Of a stretch of 64,000 nt of DNA, positions 48,594 to 57,089 are shown one piece after another. Origin of the DNA: Clavibacter michiganensis (GTDB lineage: Bacteria > Actinomycetota > Actinomycetes > Actinomycetales > Microbacteriaceae); contig MDHJ01000001.1 of assembly GCA_002150995.1 (NCBI GenBank), forward strand, positions 2,480,001 through 2,544,000, in the 5' to 3' direction. The notes beneath the pieces were generated by a model, which did no database searches, was not told where the DNA came from, and worked only from the letters and a program-made list of their open reading frames with translations. How positions within the stretch are numbered: the first letter of the stretch is position 1; the number at the start of each line of letters is the position of its first letter. The position numbers and the translations under genes were made by a program.

Positions 48594-50888
48594 GTGCGGT
48601 TCAGGACGAGGGAAGTGGGACGTCCGTCCACAGGGGGTGGTACGGGCGGTGTCCGTCGATCCCGCGGGCGCCTCGTCCGTGCCGTCTCGGTCCTCGCCCT
48701 CCTCGTCGCCCTCGGCGCCGGCGGCGCCACCGCGGCGTCCGCCGCCACCCAGACCCCGTCGCCGTCGCCCCGGCCGCCGGGCGCCCCCCTGCCGGCGCCT
48801 GCGGTCGGCCCCACGGTCCAGCCGCCGCCCTTCTCGACCGACGGCGCCGTCCAGGTCTCCGGCACCCGCCCGTCGGGAGCGGACGTGCAGGTCACCATCG
48901 CGAGCGTCCCCGCCGCCGTCACGCTCCCCACCCCGACCACCTGGCGGGCCTCCGCCACCGGGGTGCCCGACGGCCAGAGCGCCGTCCGCGTCTCCTCGGA
49001 GGGCCAGGAGGCGACGACCACGGCATCCGTCCTCCGGGCGCCCGGCGTGAACAGCTTCTCCGTGGTGACCACGGGCCTCGTCAGCGGGACCGGCTTCCCG
49101 GGCGCGACAGTCGACGCGCGCTCGGGCGGCGCCGCGTGCCGGGCCACCGTCGGGGCGTCGAGCACGTGGGCCTGCCTCCTCGCTCCCCCGCCCCCCTCGG
49201 GGACCGGCGTCGCCGTCACCGCCACCCAGTCCACGTCGTGGAGCGTCGGCGCGCCCGCGGTCGGACGCGGCACCGGCAGCTTCGACACGACGGCACCGGG
49301 CGCGGCCGTCATCACCGCGCCCGCGGCGGGCTCCAGCATCGACACCGCGGGGATCACCATCTCCGGCACCTCCGACGAGGACGGCGCCACCGTCCGCGCG
49401 TACCTCGCCGGCTACGGCGACGCGGCGTGCCAGGCGCAGGTCGCCGGCGGACGCTGGTCGTGCGCGACGGGCACGCTGCCGCCCGGACCGCTCGGCATCA
49501 CCGCCACGGTCACGGACCCGCTCGGCAACATCAGCACGCTGGCCGCCGAGGTGCGCGTCACCGTGGCGGCGCCCTCCGCCTCGCCGACGCCCGGCGCGAC
49601 GACGCCGCCCGCGACCCCGTCCCCCGAGGCCACGAGCACGCCCGAGGGCACCGAGGCGGCACCGGCACCGGCGACCGGCCCGGGCGGCGACGGGACGCCG
49701 GAGGTCGGCCCCTCGCCGGAGGGAGCACCCGGCGCGGGGTCGGCTCCCGCGGCCGCGGCACCCGGCACCTGGAACGCGCCCACGCGCTTCGGCACGTCGC
49801 TGCAGCCGCTCGACGCCGCCTTCACCGACGGCCGCGGCCTCCTCCCCCTCCTCCTCGCGCTCGGCGCCGTGCTCCTGGTGACCCTGCCGGCCCTCCTCCT
49901 GCGCGGCGCGCTGGTGACGCGCTTCGGCGGGCGGCACCGCTCGGCCTCCGACGTGACGCCGCTGCGGATCGTCCCGCGCGGGGACGCCGGCGCGCTCACC
50001 ACCCGCGCCACGGCCGCCGCCTTCACGGACACCACGGCGACCACGGGGCAGATGCGCATCGTCCCCGGACGGCTCGACTCGGCGCCGGTCCCCGTCCCCG
50101 CCCGCCGGGAGCCCGAGCCGACGCTCCTGGGCGCCCGCCCCGCACGGGATCCCGGCCGCGTCGGCCGCTGGGGAGGCGCGGCCGTCGCGCTGGCCCTCGC
50201 GGCCGCGCTCGCGTCGCTGTCGCTGCCCGTCGGATCCGACCCCAATGCCGTGCGCCTCTTCCTCGCGGCGCTCCTCGGCCTCGCCGTCGTGAACGGCGTC
50301 GGCGTGGTGGCGGTCGCCTCGGTCGCCGGGCGCCTCGGCGCGGGTCCGGCGCGGGTCCGGGCCGTGCCCGCCCTCCTCGTCCTCTCGGCCACCGCGGTGC
50401 TCGTGTCGCGCGGCTTCGGCCTCGCTCCGCCCATCGTCATCGGGCAGGTCCTCGGGCTCGTCGCCGACGACCGCGACGACCGCTCCCGGGCCCGCCTCGC
50501 ACTCGTGCAGTCCGGGGCCCTGGCGACGCTGGGTCTCGCGGCATGGGTCGCCTACGGGTTCGTCCCCGCGCGCGGCGGCATCTGGGCGCAGACCGCGAAC
50601 GAGCTGCTCAGCACCGTGACCCTCGCCGCCCTCAGCTCGGCGGCGCTGGCGCTCGCTCCCATGTCGCTCGTGCTCGGCCGGTCGCTCCTCCTGCGCTCGC
50701 TGCCGCTGTGGGCCGTGACGAGCGTCGCCGTGCTCACGCTCGCGTTCGCCGCGGTCGCGACGACGGCGTCCGGGGTGCAGGCGGGGGTGTGGATCACGGC
50801 GCTCGTCGTCGCCGCGGCCTTCGCGGCGCTGAGCGTCGCGGTGTGGCTCTGGATCCGCGTCGTCGAGCCCTCCCTGCAGCGTCCGTAG
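48594..50888 (+). CDS. Ig-like domain protein with C-terminal multi-pass membrane domain
   Basis: I do not recognise the family of this 764-residue protein. It has a basic N-terminus and signal/anchor helix (about 30-50). Two or three beta-rich extracellular domains follow, with paired Cys. The last of these (about 235-325) is Ig-like, with TTAPGAAVITAPAAGSSIDT, ISGTSDEDGATVRAY and DPLGNIS. A Pro/Thr/Glu-rich stalk (325-395) follows. One helix near 417-440 and a cytoplasmic stretch lead to a bundle of about 8 helices from residue 520 to the end. It looks like a surface sensor or adhesion-type protein with a transport-like membrane part. Start GTG 48594 is preferred because of the promoter; GTG 48579 is possible. 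Confidence 0.7.
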   Translation: MRFRTREVGRPSTGGGTGGVRRSRGRLVRAVSVLALLVALGAGGATAASAATQTPSPSPRPPGAPLPAPAVGPTVQPPPFSTDGAVQVSGTRPSGADVQVTIASVPAAVTLPTPTTWRASATGVPDGQSAVRVSSEGQEATTTASVLRAPGVNSFSVVTTGLVSGTGFPGATVDARSGGAACRATVGASSTWACLLAPPPPSGTGVAVTATQSTSWSVGAPAVGRGTGSFDTTAPGAAVITAPAAGSSIDTAGITISGTSDEDGATVRAYLAGYGDAACQAQVAGGRWSCATGTLPPGPLGITATVTDPLGNISTLAAEVRVTVAAPSASPTPGATTPPATPSPEATSTPEGTEAAPAPATGPGGDGTPEVGPSPEGAPGAGSAPAAAAPGTWNAPTRFGTSLQPLDAAFTDGRGLLPLLLALGAVLLVTLPALLLRGALVTRFGGRHRSASDVTPLRIVPRGDAGALTTRATAAAFTDTTATTGQMRIVPGRLDSAPVPVPARREPEPTLLGARPARDPGRVGRWGGAAVALALAAALASLSLPVGSDPNAVRLFLAALLGLAVVNGVGVVAVASVAGRLGAGPARVRAVPALLVLSATAVLVSRGFGLAPPIVIGQVLGLVADDRDDRSRARLALVQSGALATLGLAAWVAYGFVPARGGIWAQTANELLSTVTLAALSSAALALAPMSLVLGRSLLLRSLPLWAVTSVAVLTLAFAAVATTASGVQAGVWITALVVAAAFAALSVAVWLWIRVVEPSLQRP

Positions 50889-51019
50889 CGTCCTGCCCGC
50901 GCACTGGCCGTCGGCCGGTCCGCACCTGGTGCGGATCCGCAGCCGGGTCCACACTGGGGGCGTCGCCGGCGCCGGCGGCCTCGACGCGGCCCGCGCGGCC
51001 CCGACGGCAGGAGTCCTCC

Positions 51020-52461
51020 ATGAGCACATCGAGCGCGAGCCTCTGGTCGGCATTGACACGGCGGAAGCCCGTGGACGCCATCGAGGACGAGCCGGGGACC
51101 GAGGGCTCGGAGGGCGGACTGACCCGCTCCCTCGGGCTCTGGCAGCTCACCGCGATCGGCGTGGGCGGCATCATCGGCACGGGCATCTTCACCCTCGCCG
51201 GCACGGTCGCCAACCAGACCGCGGGCCCCGCCGTCCTCATCTCGTTCCTCATCGCGGGCATCGCCAGCGCGGCCGCGGCCCTCTCCTACGCGGAGTTCGC
51301 GGGCATGATCCCGAAGGCCGGATCCGCGTACACCTACGGCTACGCGGCCCTCGGCGAGATCGTCGGCTGGTTCATCGGCTGGGACCTGCTGCTCGAGTAC
51401 ACGGCGATCGTGGGCGTGGTCGCCATCGGGGTGTCGGGGTACGCGGGCTTCCTGCTCGACCAGCTCGGCATCGACCTGCCCGCCTGGATGCTGGGCGCCG
51501 CGGGCACGGGCGACGGCCACGTGGTCGACCTCTTCGCCGTGATCCTCTGCCTGGGCACCGCCTTCGTGCTCACGCGCGGCATGAAGAGCGTGGGCCGCTT
51601 CGAGCTCTACCTGGTGGGCCTCAAGGTGGCGCTCGTGCTCGTCATCGTCGTGATCGGCTTCACGCAGATCACCGGCGCCAACTACCAGCCGTACTTCCCG
51701 TTCGGCGCGGCCGGCGTGTTCACCGGCGCCGCGACGGTGTTCTTCGCGGTGTTCGGCTACGACGCGATGAGCACCGCGGCCGAGGAGTCGAAGGACGCCA
51801 CGAAGCACATGCCGAAGGCCATCCTCCTGTCGCTCGCCATCGCGATGGTGCTCTACGTGCTCGCGACCATCGTCCTCACCGGCATGCAGCGCTACAGCGA
51901 CATCAACCCGGAGAGCGGCTTCGCCACGGCCTTCGAGTCGGTGGGCCTCCCCGCCGTGGCGAACGTCGTCGCGGTCGGGGCGATCGTGAGCGTCGTCACC
52001 GTGATGCTCACGTTCATGCTCGGCGCCTCCCGCGTGTGGTTCTCGATGAGCCGCGACGGCCTGCTGCCCGCGTGGTTCGCGGTGACGGACCGGAAGCGCA
52101 ACGTGCCGACCCGCGTGACCTGGATCATCGGCATCGGCTCGGCGCTGTTCGCGGGCTTCCTGCCCATCACGGTCGTGGCCGAGCTCACCAACATCGGCAT
52201 CCTGCTGGCGTTCGTCGTGGTCTGCGCCGCGGTCATCGTCCTGCGCTACAAGCGCCCGGAGATCCCCGCGCGTTCCGCCTGCCGCTCATGCCCGTGGTGC
52301 CGATCGTCGGGATCGGCTTCTCGCTGTGGCTGGTGTCGTCGCTGCCGTGGGAGACCTGGGTGCGCTTCCTCGTGTGGCTCGTCATCGGCCTCGTGATCTA
52401 CCTCGCGTACTCGCGCCGGAACTCGGTGCTCGCGGCCGACAGCCCGCGGAACCGCCGCTAG
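51020..52461 (+). CDS. APC family amino acid permease (CAT-like), frameshifted near end
   Basis: This about 480-residue, 12-helix transporter of the cationic amino acid transporter branch begins RSLGLWQLTAIGVGGIIGTG and includes AGTVANQTAGPAVLISFLIA, ALSYAEFAGMIPKAGSAYTY and FFAVFGYDAMSTAAEESKDA. The frame breaks after KRPEIP: C5 instead of the C4 at 52264-52267 gives P-R-A-F-R-L-P-L-M-P-V-V-P and the final two helices, ending SRRNSVLAADSPRNRR. The same C-run deletion type is seen in other genes. Start ATG 51020. Amino acid substrate is unknown. Confidence 0.9.
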
Positions 52462-52490
52462 CGGGTCGGGCGCGCGCCGCCCGGACGACG

Positions 52491-52532
52491 ACAGGGGCGC
52501 CTCCCACCTGGAGAGGTGGACGGCGCCCCTGT
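52491..52532. terminator. Bidirectional terminator between permease and ferritin-like gene
   Basis: ACAGGGGCGCC (52491-52501) pairs with GGCGCCCCTGT (52522-52532), an 11-bp stem; the loop carries a further CCACCT/AGGTGG hairpin. Confidence 0.75.
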
Positions 52533-52550
52533 GGCGATCGTGCCTGCGGG

Positions 52551-53492
52551 CTAGTTGGCCGCGCTGGTGTTGATGCCGCCGTTGACGCCGTTGGGGTAGA
52601 ACCCGCCCTTGGTCACGGCCTTGTTGTTCAGGTACACGATGTTGAGGACCTGGCCGGTGCTGCGGCTGTACGCGATGCCGTTCGCATCCGTCGGCACGAG
52701 GTTCGCGCCGCCCGAGATCGTGATGCCCTGGTCGAGGTCCGAGGACCCGTCGAGGGAGTCGCGGGCGTTCGAGATCGCGTTGGTCGGAGCTGCGAGGCCC
52801 TTCGCGAACAGCGACGTGCGGATGATGCCCGCGTGGTACGCCTCGACCGCGAGGATGCCGGCGGCGGCCTCGAGGTACGTCTTGTTCGTGATGAGCGGGG
52901 CGGCGCCCTTGTAGGCGGTCACTCCGACGTCCTCGAACACGAAGGACGCGAGCAGGAAGTTCTCGTCGCTCGCGAACGCGTCGAACTTCTCGCCCGGCTT
53001 GATGAGGCCGGCGGCCGTCGCCGCGGCGGAGAACGCCGCGTCGAGGTCGATGGCCGGACGGGCGACCTTCGCCGAGCCCAGCGCGGAGCGCAGGAACTTG
53101 ACGTGGGCCTTCTCGTCCTGGGCGATCTCGCGGGCGTACTCGCGGATCGCGCGGTCCTTGAACTGGACCTGGCGGCCGCCGGTGACGCCGCCGGCCGTGC
53201 CGACACCGGAGATGTCGTTCGGGACGAGGCCCGCGCCGGTGGAGGCGCGGAGGTAGAACTCGGCCTCGAGGTACTCGAGGTTGAGCGCGAAGTTGAGGAC
53301 GGCGAGGTCGGTCGCCTGGCCCGCGTCCGCCTCGGCCTGGGCGTCGGCCGCCTGGGCGCCCGTGGCGGGGATGAGGGCCGCGGCACCGACGCCGAGCCCG
53401 GCGACACCCGCGGCGCTGAAGAAGCGACGACGGTCCAGCGGCGACTGCGCGCTCCGGTCGATGGCCTGGGTGATGAACTTCTTGTCGAACAT
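52551..53492 (-). CDS. Tat-exported ferritin-like domain protein
   Basis: This 313-residue protein has a twin-arginine signal ([20 protein letters not shown], near residues 17-36) with cleavage near GAQAAD. A ferritin-like four-helix domain follows: [38 protein letters not shown] (E-x-x-H) and [19 protein letters not shown]. The helices supply the Glu and His ligands of a di-iron site. Members (Ferritin_2 type) are secreted and may bind iron or protect against oxidative damage; the role is unproven. Start ATG 53492 has AAGGGAGCTCC upstream. The upstream region 53493-53682 has an inverted repeat GTATC-N3-GATAC at 53521-53533. Confidence 0.88.
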   Translation of the reverse strand: MFDKKFITQAIDRSAQSPLDRRRFFSAAGVAGLGVGAAALIPATGAQAADAQAEADAGQATDLAVLNFALNLEYLEAEFYLRASTGAGLVPNDISGVGTAGGVTGGRQVQFKDRAIREYAREIAQDEKAHVKFLRSALGSAKVARPAIDLDAAFSAAATAAGLIKPGEKFDAFASDENFLLASFVFEDVGVTAYKGAAPLITNKTYLEAAAGILAVEAYHAGIIRTSLFAKGLAAPTNAISNARDSLDGSSDLDQGITISGGANLVPTDANGIAYSRSTGQVLNIVYLNNKAVTKGGFYPNGVNGGINTSAAN

Positions 53493-53682
53493 GGTTGGAG
53501 CTCCCTTGATCGTCGCGACCGTATCCCAGATACCGAACGCGTGCTGGTTCGAACGCTATGCGGATGACAGGCATCCGGCATAGAGGCGCGATGCACTGTT
53601 TCGCCGGATGTCGTGAAGCGTTCGGAACGGGGCCCGTGCCGGATTGCCCCGGATCGCATCGGATCCGCCGACGGGCCGCGGA

Positions 53683-56259
53683 TCAGGTCGGGATGACCTT
53701 GAACAGCACCTTGCGCGTGACCATGAACCAGATCGCCGCGAGCACCAGCGTGTGGACGACAGCCCCCTGCCAGGGATTCGACCGGTCGAGGAACGGGAGG
53801 CTGCCCACGATGAGCACGAAGAACACGTGGACGATGAACACGTACAGGCTCGCGGACCCGAGCGGCGTGTAGAACCACCCGAAGGCGCGGTCGACCGGCT
53901 TCCAGACCCGCGTGAGGAACGTGTAGGCGACCACGAGCATGAGCGCGAGGTCGATGAGGCGCCCCGGCTGCAGGAACGTGCGCTGGTACATCGACTCGTA
54001 CAGCGACGAGTAGAGGCCGTCGGGTACCCCCGGCAGCTGCACGCCGTAGGTGTGGCCGGCCCACAGCACGGCGAGGGACCCCACGTAGGCGACCAGCCCG
54101 ATCGTCACCAGCACCCGGCCGAGGCGGCCCGTGAGGGCCCGCGTGAGCTGCCGGCGGTAGTAGCCGATGACCATGCCGTTGAGGAAGGCGACCTGCCACG
54201 TGAGCAGGGGGAAGACGTCCTCGAACATCGACGGCAGGATCCGGATGTCGTACTGCGCGTTGAGCAGGTACCCGGCCCAGCTGACGATGAGGACGACCCA
54301 CCACATCCGGCGGCGGAGGAGCCAGACGACGGCGGGCACGAGCAGCGTGAGGACCACGAACAGGCCCATGATGTTGAAGACCCACGGCCCCATGCGCAGC
54401 AGCAGCAGGTCGCGGATGGCGTACCAGGGCGGCGGGTAGTCGAGGAGGCGCGCGCCGTTCGGGTAGAGGTCGTAGACCTGGCCCGTCGTGACCTTGCCGT
54501 CGGCACCCGTGCCGCGGTCGGTGAAGGTCGTGATCACGTCGGTGTCGAGGAACGGCACGAACGTGAGCGCGAAGACGATGACGACCACCGCGATCGCGAC
54601 CACGTACTGCTTGAAGGCGCGCCGCAGGATGGACACGAGCGCCTTCAGCTCGCCGAACCTCTTCACGGCCATGGGGTAGACCATGCCGAGCACGAGGCCG
54701 GAGAGCAGCACGAACATCTCGGCGCCCGTGATGGCGCCGATCGCGTTGATGGTCACGTACGAGTACGGGCTCGCGACCTCGATGTGGGTGATGACCACGG
54801 CGACGATGGTCCAGCCGCGGAAGAGGTCGAGGCGGCGGTCGCGGGGACTGTTCTCGTCCGGGTAGCGCCAGCCGGGCCGCAGGCGCCCGATGAGGCCCGA
54901 TCCGGCGAACAGCACGAGGAGCACGACCGCGCACAGCACGATCCAGCCCATCTGCTCGTCCTCCGGGGATCCGGGGTCGCGGTACTGGGCGGTCGCGGTG
55001 TTCGCCCGCTCCTGGTCGAACACCTGCGTGACGGGGCCGAGGGTCGCCGTCGCGGGGTCGAGGTGGGCGCGCAGGGCGGAGGCGAGGGCCGGGTCGCCCG
55101 TGGCGCGCCAGTCGACGACGGCGCCGTCGGCCTCCGCCTCCTCCCGTTCGAGCTCCCGCCACACGACCATGCCGATGCCGGGGTGCTCCGCGCGGATGTC
55201 GGCGGAGAGGACCTGCTCCCACCACGCGGACTTGATCTCCGACTCGCTCGCGCCGTCGCCGCGGGCGGGGTCGTACAGCGCGCCGGTCTCGATGACGGCG
55301 GGCTTGCCGGTGCCCTCGATCCACTCGGCCGCGAAGTCGCGGCCGGCGCCGCCCTGGTCGGCGTAGCCGTAGGCGCCCTGGAGCTCCCGGGAGAACTTGC
55401 CCTCCTCGGGGACGACGTTCTCGCCGAACTCCTGCTGCGGCACCACCTCGCCGCCCAGGTACTCCTCCACGGGCTGCCCGGTGACGAAGTCCTGCTCGGA
55501 TCCGAAGTGCGAGGCCGACAGGCCCACCCAGTCGACGGCGTCGTCGCCCGGGTAGTAGGGCCGGTAGGCGTCGTCGTCGATGTCGACGCGGCCGTTGCCG
55601 TCGGTGTCGAGCTCCGCGACCGGGCGCGTGCCGGACGCGTCGGTGAGCCCGTCGGCCGACCCGAACGGGTAGCCGGCCGCGTACGCGGGCGACCAGACGG
55701 TGACGGCGCCCGCGTCGGACGCGTGGACGGCGTCGGCGATCTGGCGGAAGGCCGCCACGTACGCGGACGGCTGCTGGCCCCACGGGGTCCACGACCCGTT
55801 CATCTCGGGGGCGAACCGCACGAGCGCGCGGGAGTCGTAGCGCTCGCGGAGCGCCTCCAGCCGGGAGGCGAGGGCGTCCGCGTCCTCCGCGGTCAGCTCG
55901 GCGAGCGGCTTCGTGGGCTCCAGCGTGAGGAAGAGCAGCGCACCCTGCTGGCCGGCCTGCTGGGCGAACTGGTCGAGGTAGGTGACGTCGTCGGAGCCGA
56001 GCGGGTAGCGCACCGACTGGCCGAGCACCGCGGGGGTCGCCCCGAGGCGGTCGGCGTAGCTCTGCGCGTCGTCCGCGGTCCAGTCGAGGATGCCGCCGAA
56101 CCAGGGGGCGTCGGGCGCGCGCGCGAGGTCGACCTCGTCGGCGGGGGCAGCGGGCGCGGTGGCCGCGGGTGCGGCCGGGGCGGCGAGCGCGGCCGTCGCC
56201 GGGACGACGGCGATGGCGAGCGCGACGGCAGCCGCGGCCCAGCCGCGCATCCTGGCCAT
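53683..56259 (-). CDS. GH26-like hydrolase domain fused to OpgC-type membrane acyltransferase
   Basis: This 858-residue protein has a signal peptide (1-27) and then a secreted GH26/mannanase-like barrel (about 50-400). ALVRFAPEMNGSWTPWGQQ puts the acid/base Glu at 152, and KPAVIETGALYD puts the nucleophile Glu at 324. An EF-hand/dockerin-like loop DTDGNGRVDIDDD sits at 219-231. After one helix (about 443-462) comes a C-terminal OpgC-type domain of about 10 helices, starting DRRLDLFRGWTIVAVVITHIEV. OpgC proteins decorate extracellular glucans with succinyl or other acyl groups. This is the last gene of the PP2C-GT2-STAS-HATPase operon, 40 bases after the HATPase gene, so it likely trims and acylates the glycan made by the GT2. 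Confidence 0.85.
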   Translation of the reverse strand: MARMRGWAAAAVALAIAVVPATAALAAPAAPAATAPAAPADEVDLARAPDAPWFGGILDWTADDAQSYADRLGATPAVLGQSVRYPLGSDDVTYLDQFAQQAGQQGALLFLTLEPTKPLAELTAEDADALASRLEALRERYDSRALVRFAPEMNGSWTPWGQQPSAYVAAFRQIADAVHASDAGAVTVWSPAYAAGYPFGSADGLTDASGTRPVAELDTDGNGRVDIDDDAYRPYYPGDDAVDWVGLSASHFGSEQDFVTGQPVEEYLGGEVVPQQEFGENVVPEEGKFSRELQGAYGYADQGGAGRDFAAEWIEGTGKPAVIETGALYDPARGDGASESEIKSAWWEQVLSADIRAEHPGIGMVVWRELEREEAEADGAVVDWRATGDPALASALRAHLDPATATLGPVTQVFDQERANTATAQYRDPGSPEDEQMGWIVLCAVVLLVLFAGSGLIGRLRPGWRYPDENSPRDRRLDLFRGWTIVAVVITHIEVASPYSYVTINAIGAITGAEMFVLLSGLVLGMVYPMAVKRFGELKALVSILRRAFKQYVVAIAVVVIVFALTFVPFLDTDVITTFTDRGTGADGKVTTGQVYDLYPNGARLLDYPPPWYAIRDLLLLRMGPWVFNIMGLFVVLTLLVPAVVWLLRRRMWWVVLIVSWAGYLLNAQYDIRILPSMFEDVFPLLTWQVAFLNGMVIGYYRRQLTRALTGRLGRVLVTIGLVAYVGSLAVLWAGHTYGVQLPGVPDGLYSSLYESMYQRTFLQPGRLIDLALMLVVAYTFLTRVWKPVDRAFGWFYTPLGSASLYVFIVHVFFVLIVGSLPFLDRSNPWQGAVVHTLVLAAIWFMVTRKVLFKVIPT

Positions 56260-56299
56260 CGTGCGCCCGCCCCCCGGCGCCCGCGTCCCCCGCCGCGCA

Positions 56300-56761
56300 T
56301 CAGCCGCGGAGCCGGACGAGTCGCCAGCGGTTGCTGCCGTCGGCGCGCTCGAAGGTGAGGTCGTCGAGGACCGCCTGGGCGAGCGCGAGGCCGCGCCCGC
56401 TCTCGCTGAGGTCGTCGGGCATGGAGACCTGCGTGAGGTCCACCTCGGCGGGCTTCCCGTCGTCCTCGAACAGCGCGACGATGCGGTCGTGCCCGCAGAT
56501 GACGGTGAGCGTGAACGTGACGACGGCCCCGATGCGTCCCCCCACGGCGACGCCGTGCTCGACCACGTTGCCGGCGATCTCCATCACGGCGGTCTCGAAC
56601 AGCATGCGCTCGGTGTCGTCGACGTCCGACGCGCGGTCCCACACGCTGCCGATGAGGGCGTGCACCGCCTCCAGGCTGTCCTCGACCGCCGGGAGGGTCA
56701 CGGAGGCGCGCACGGGCGCGACGGCGCCGTGGCGTCCCTCGTCGACCGCGTCAGCGGTCAC
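56300..56761 (-). CDS. RsbW-like ATP-binding anti-sigma/partner-switch kinase
   Basis: This 153-residue GHKL (HATPase_c) protein has the N box in ETAVMEIAGNVVEHG, the metal/ATP-binding D-D-G of FEDDGKPAEVD, and the SESGRGLALAQAVLD glycine box. This is the RsbW/SpoIIAB layout, a serine kinase that phosphorylates a STAS partner. GTG 56761 overlaps the STAS stop by 11 bases. No sigma factor gene is nearby, so the kinase may regulate the synthase or another partner directly. The ORF is intact. Confidence 0.9.
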   Translation of the reverse strand: MTADAVDEGRHGAVAPVRASVTLPAVEDSLEAVHALIGSVWDRASDVDDTERMLFETAVMEIAGNVVEHGVAVGGRIGAVVTFTLTVICGHDRIVALFEDDGKPAEVDLTQVSMPDDLSESGRGLALAQAVLDDLTFERADGSNRWRLVRLRG

Positions 56762-57089
56762 CGAACACCCCCTCGGGGGCGTCGTGCACCGTCAGGACGC
56801 GGTTGAGGTTCGTGAGCTCGAGCACCGCCCGCACCTGCGCGTTGGGGCGGGCCAGGCGCAGATCGCCGCCCGCCTGACGGGCGCGCTTGAGGCCCGAGAC
56901 GAGGGCGCCGAGGCCGGAGGAGTCCATGAAGTCGGTGCTGCCGAGGTCCACGACCACGTAGGGGCGGCCCCCGTCGATGACCTCGGTGACCACGGTGGTG
57001 AGCTGGCGGGCGGACACCATGTTGAGGCGTCCGCTCGGGGTGACGACGCTGACGTCCGTCCCCTGCTCGTTCACTGCGATGTCGATCAT
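56751..57089 (-). CDS. STAS domain anti-anti-sigma factor-like protein
   Basis: This 112-residue STAS protein of the RsbV/SpoIIAA type has VVVDLGSTDFMDSSGLGALV, where the Ser after Asp is the usual phosphorylation site. Start ATG 57089 follows AAGGAGG and overlaps the GT2 stop (ATGA). In partner switching the unphosphorylated STAS protein binds the HATPase kinase and frees its target; phosphatase and kinase genes flank it here. Confidence 0.93.
   Translation of the reverse strand: MIDIAVNEQGTDVSVVTPSGRLNMVSARQLTTVVTEVIDGGRPYVVVDLGSTDFMDSSGLGALVSGLKRARQAGGDLRLARPNAQVRAVLELTNLNRVLTVHDAPEGVFGDR

Noticed and set aside
48537-51059. An 840-codon open frame on the minus strand opposite the Ig-like membrane protein
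   Set aside because: It is low-complexity Arg/Gly/Ala; the plus-strand protein has a signal peptide and membrane helices in a consistent order.
53521-53533. GTATC-N3-GATAC inverted repeat as a regulator site for the ferritin-like gene
   Set aside because: It does not match a known Fur, IdeR or DtxR pattern, and the arms are too short to be convincing; it is kept only as a note in the gene entry.
53644-56358. A 904-codon open frame on the plus strand opposite the GH26-OpgC gene
   Set aside because: It is an antisense shadow with no recognisable domain; the minus frame has both catalytic motifs and membrane helices.
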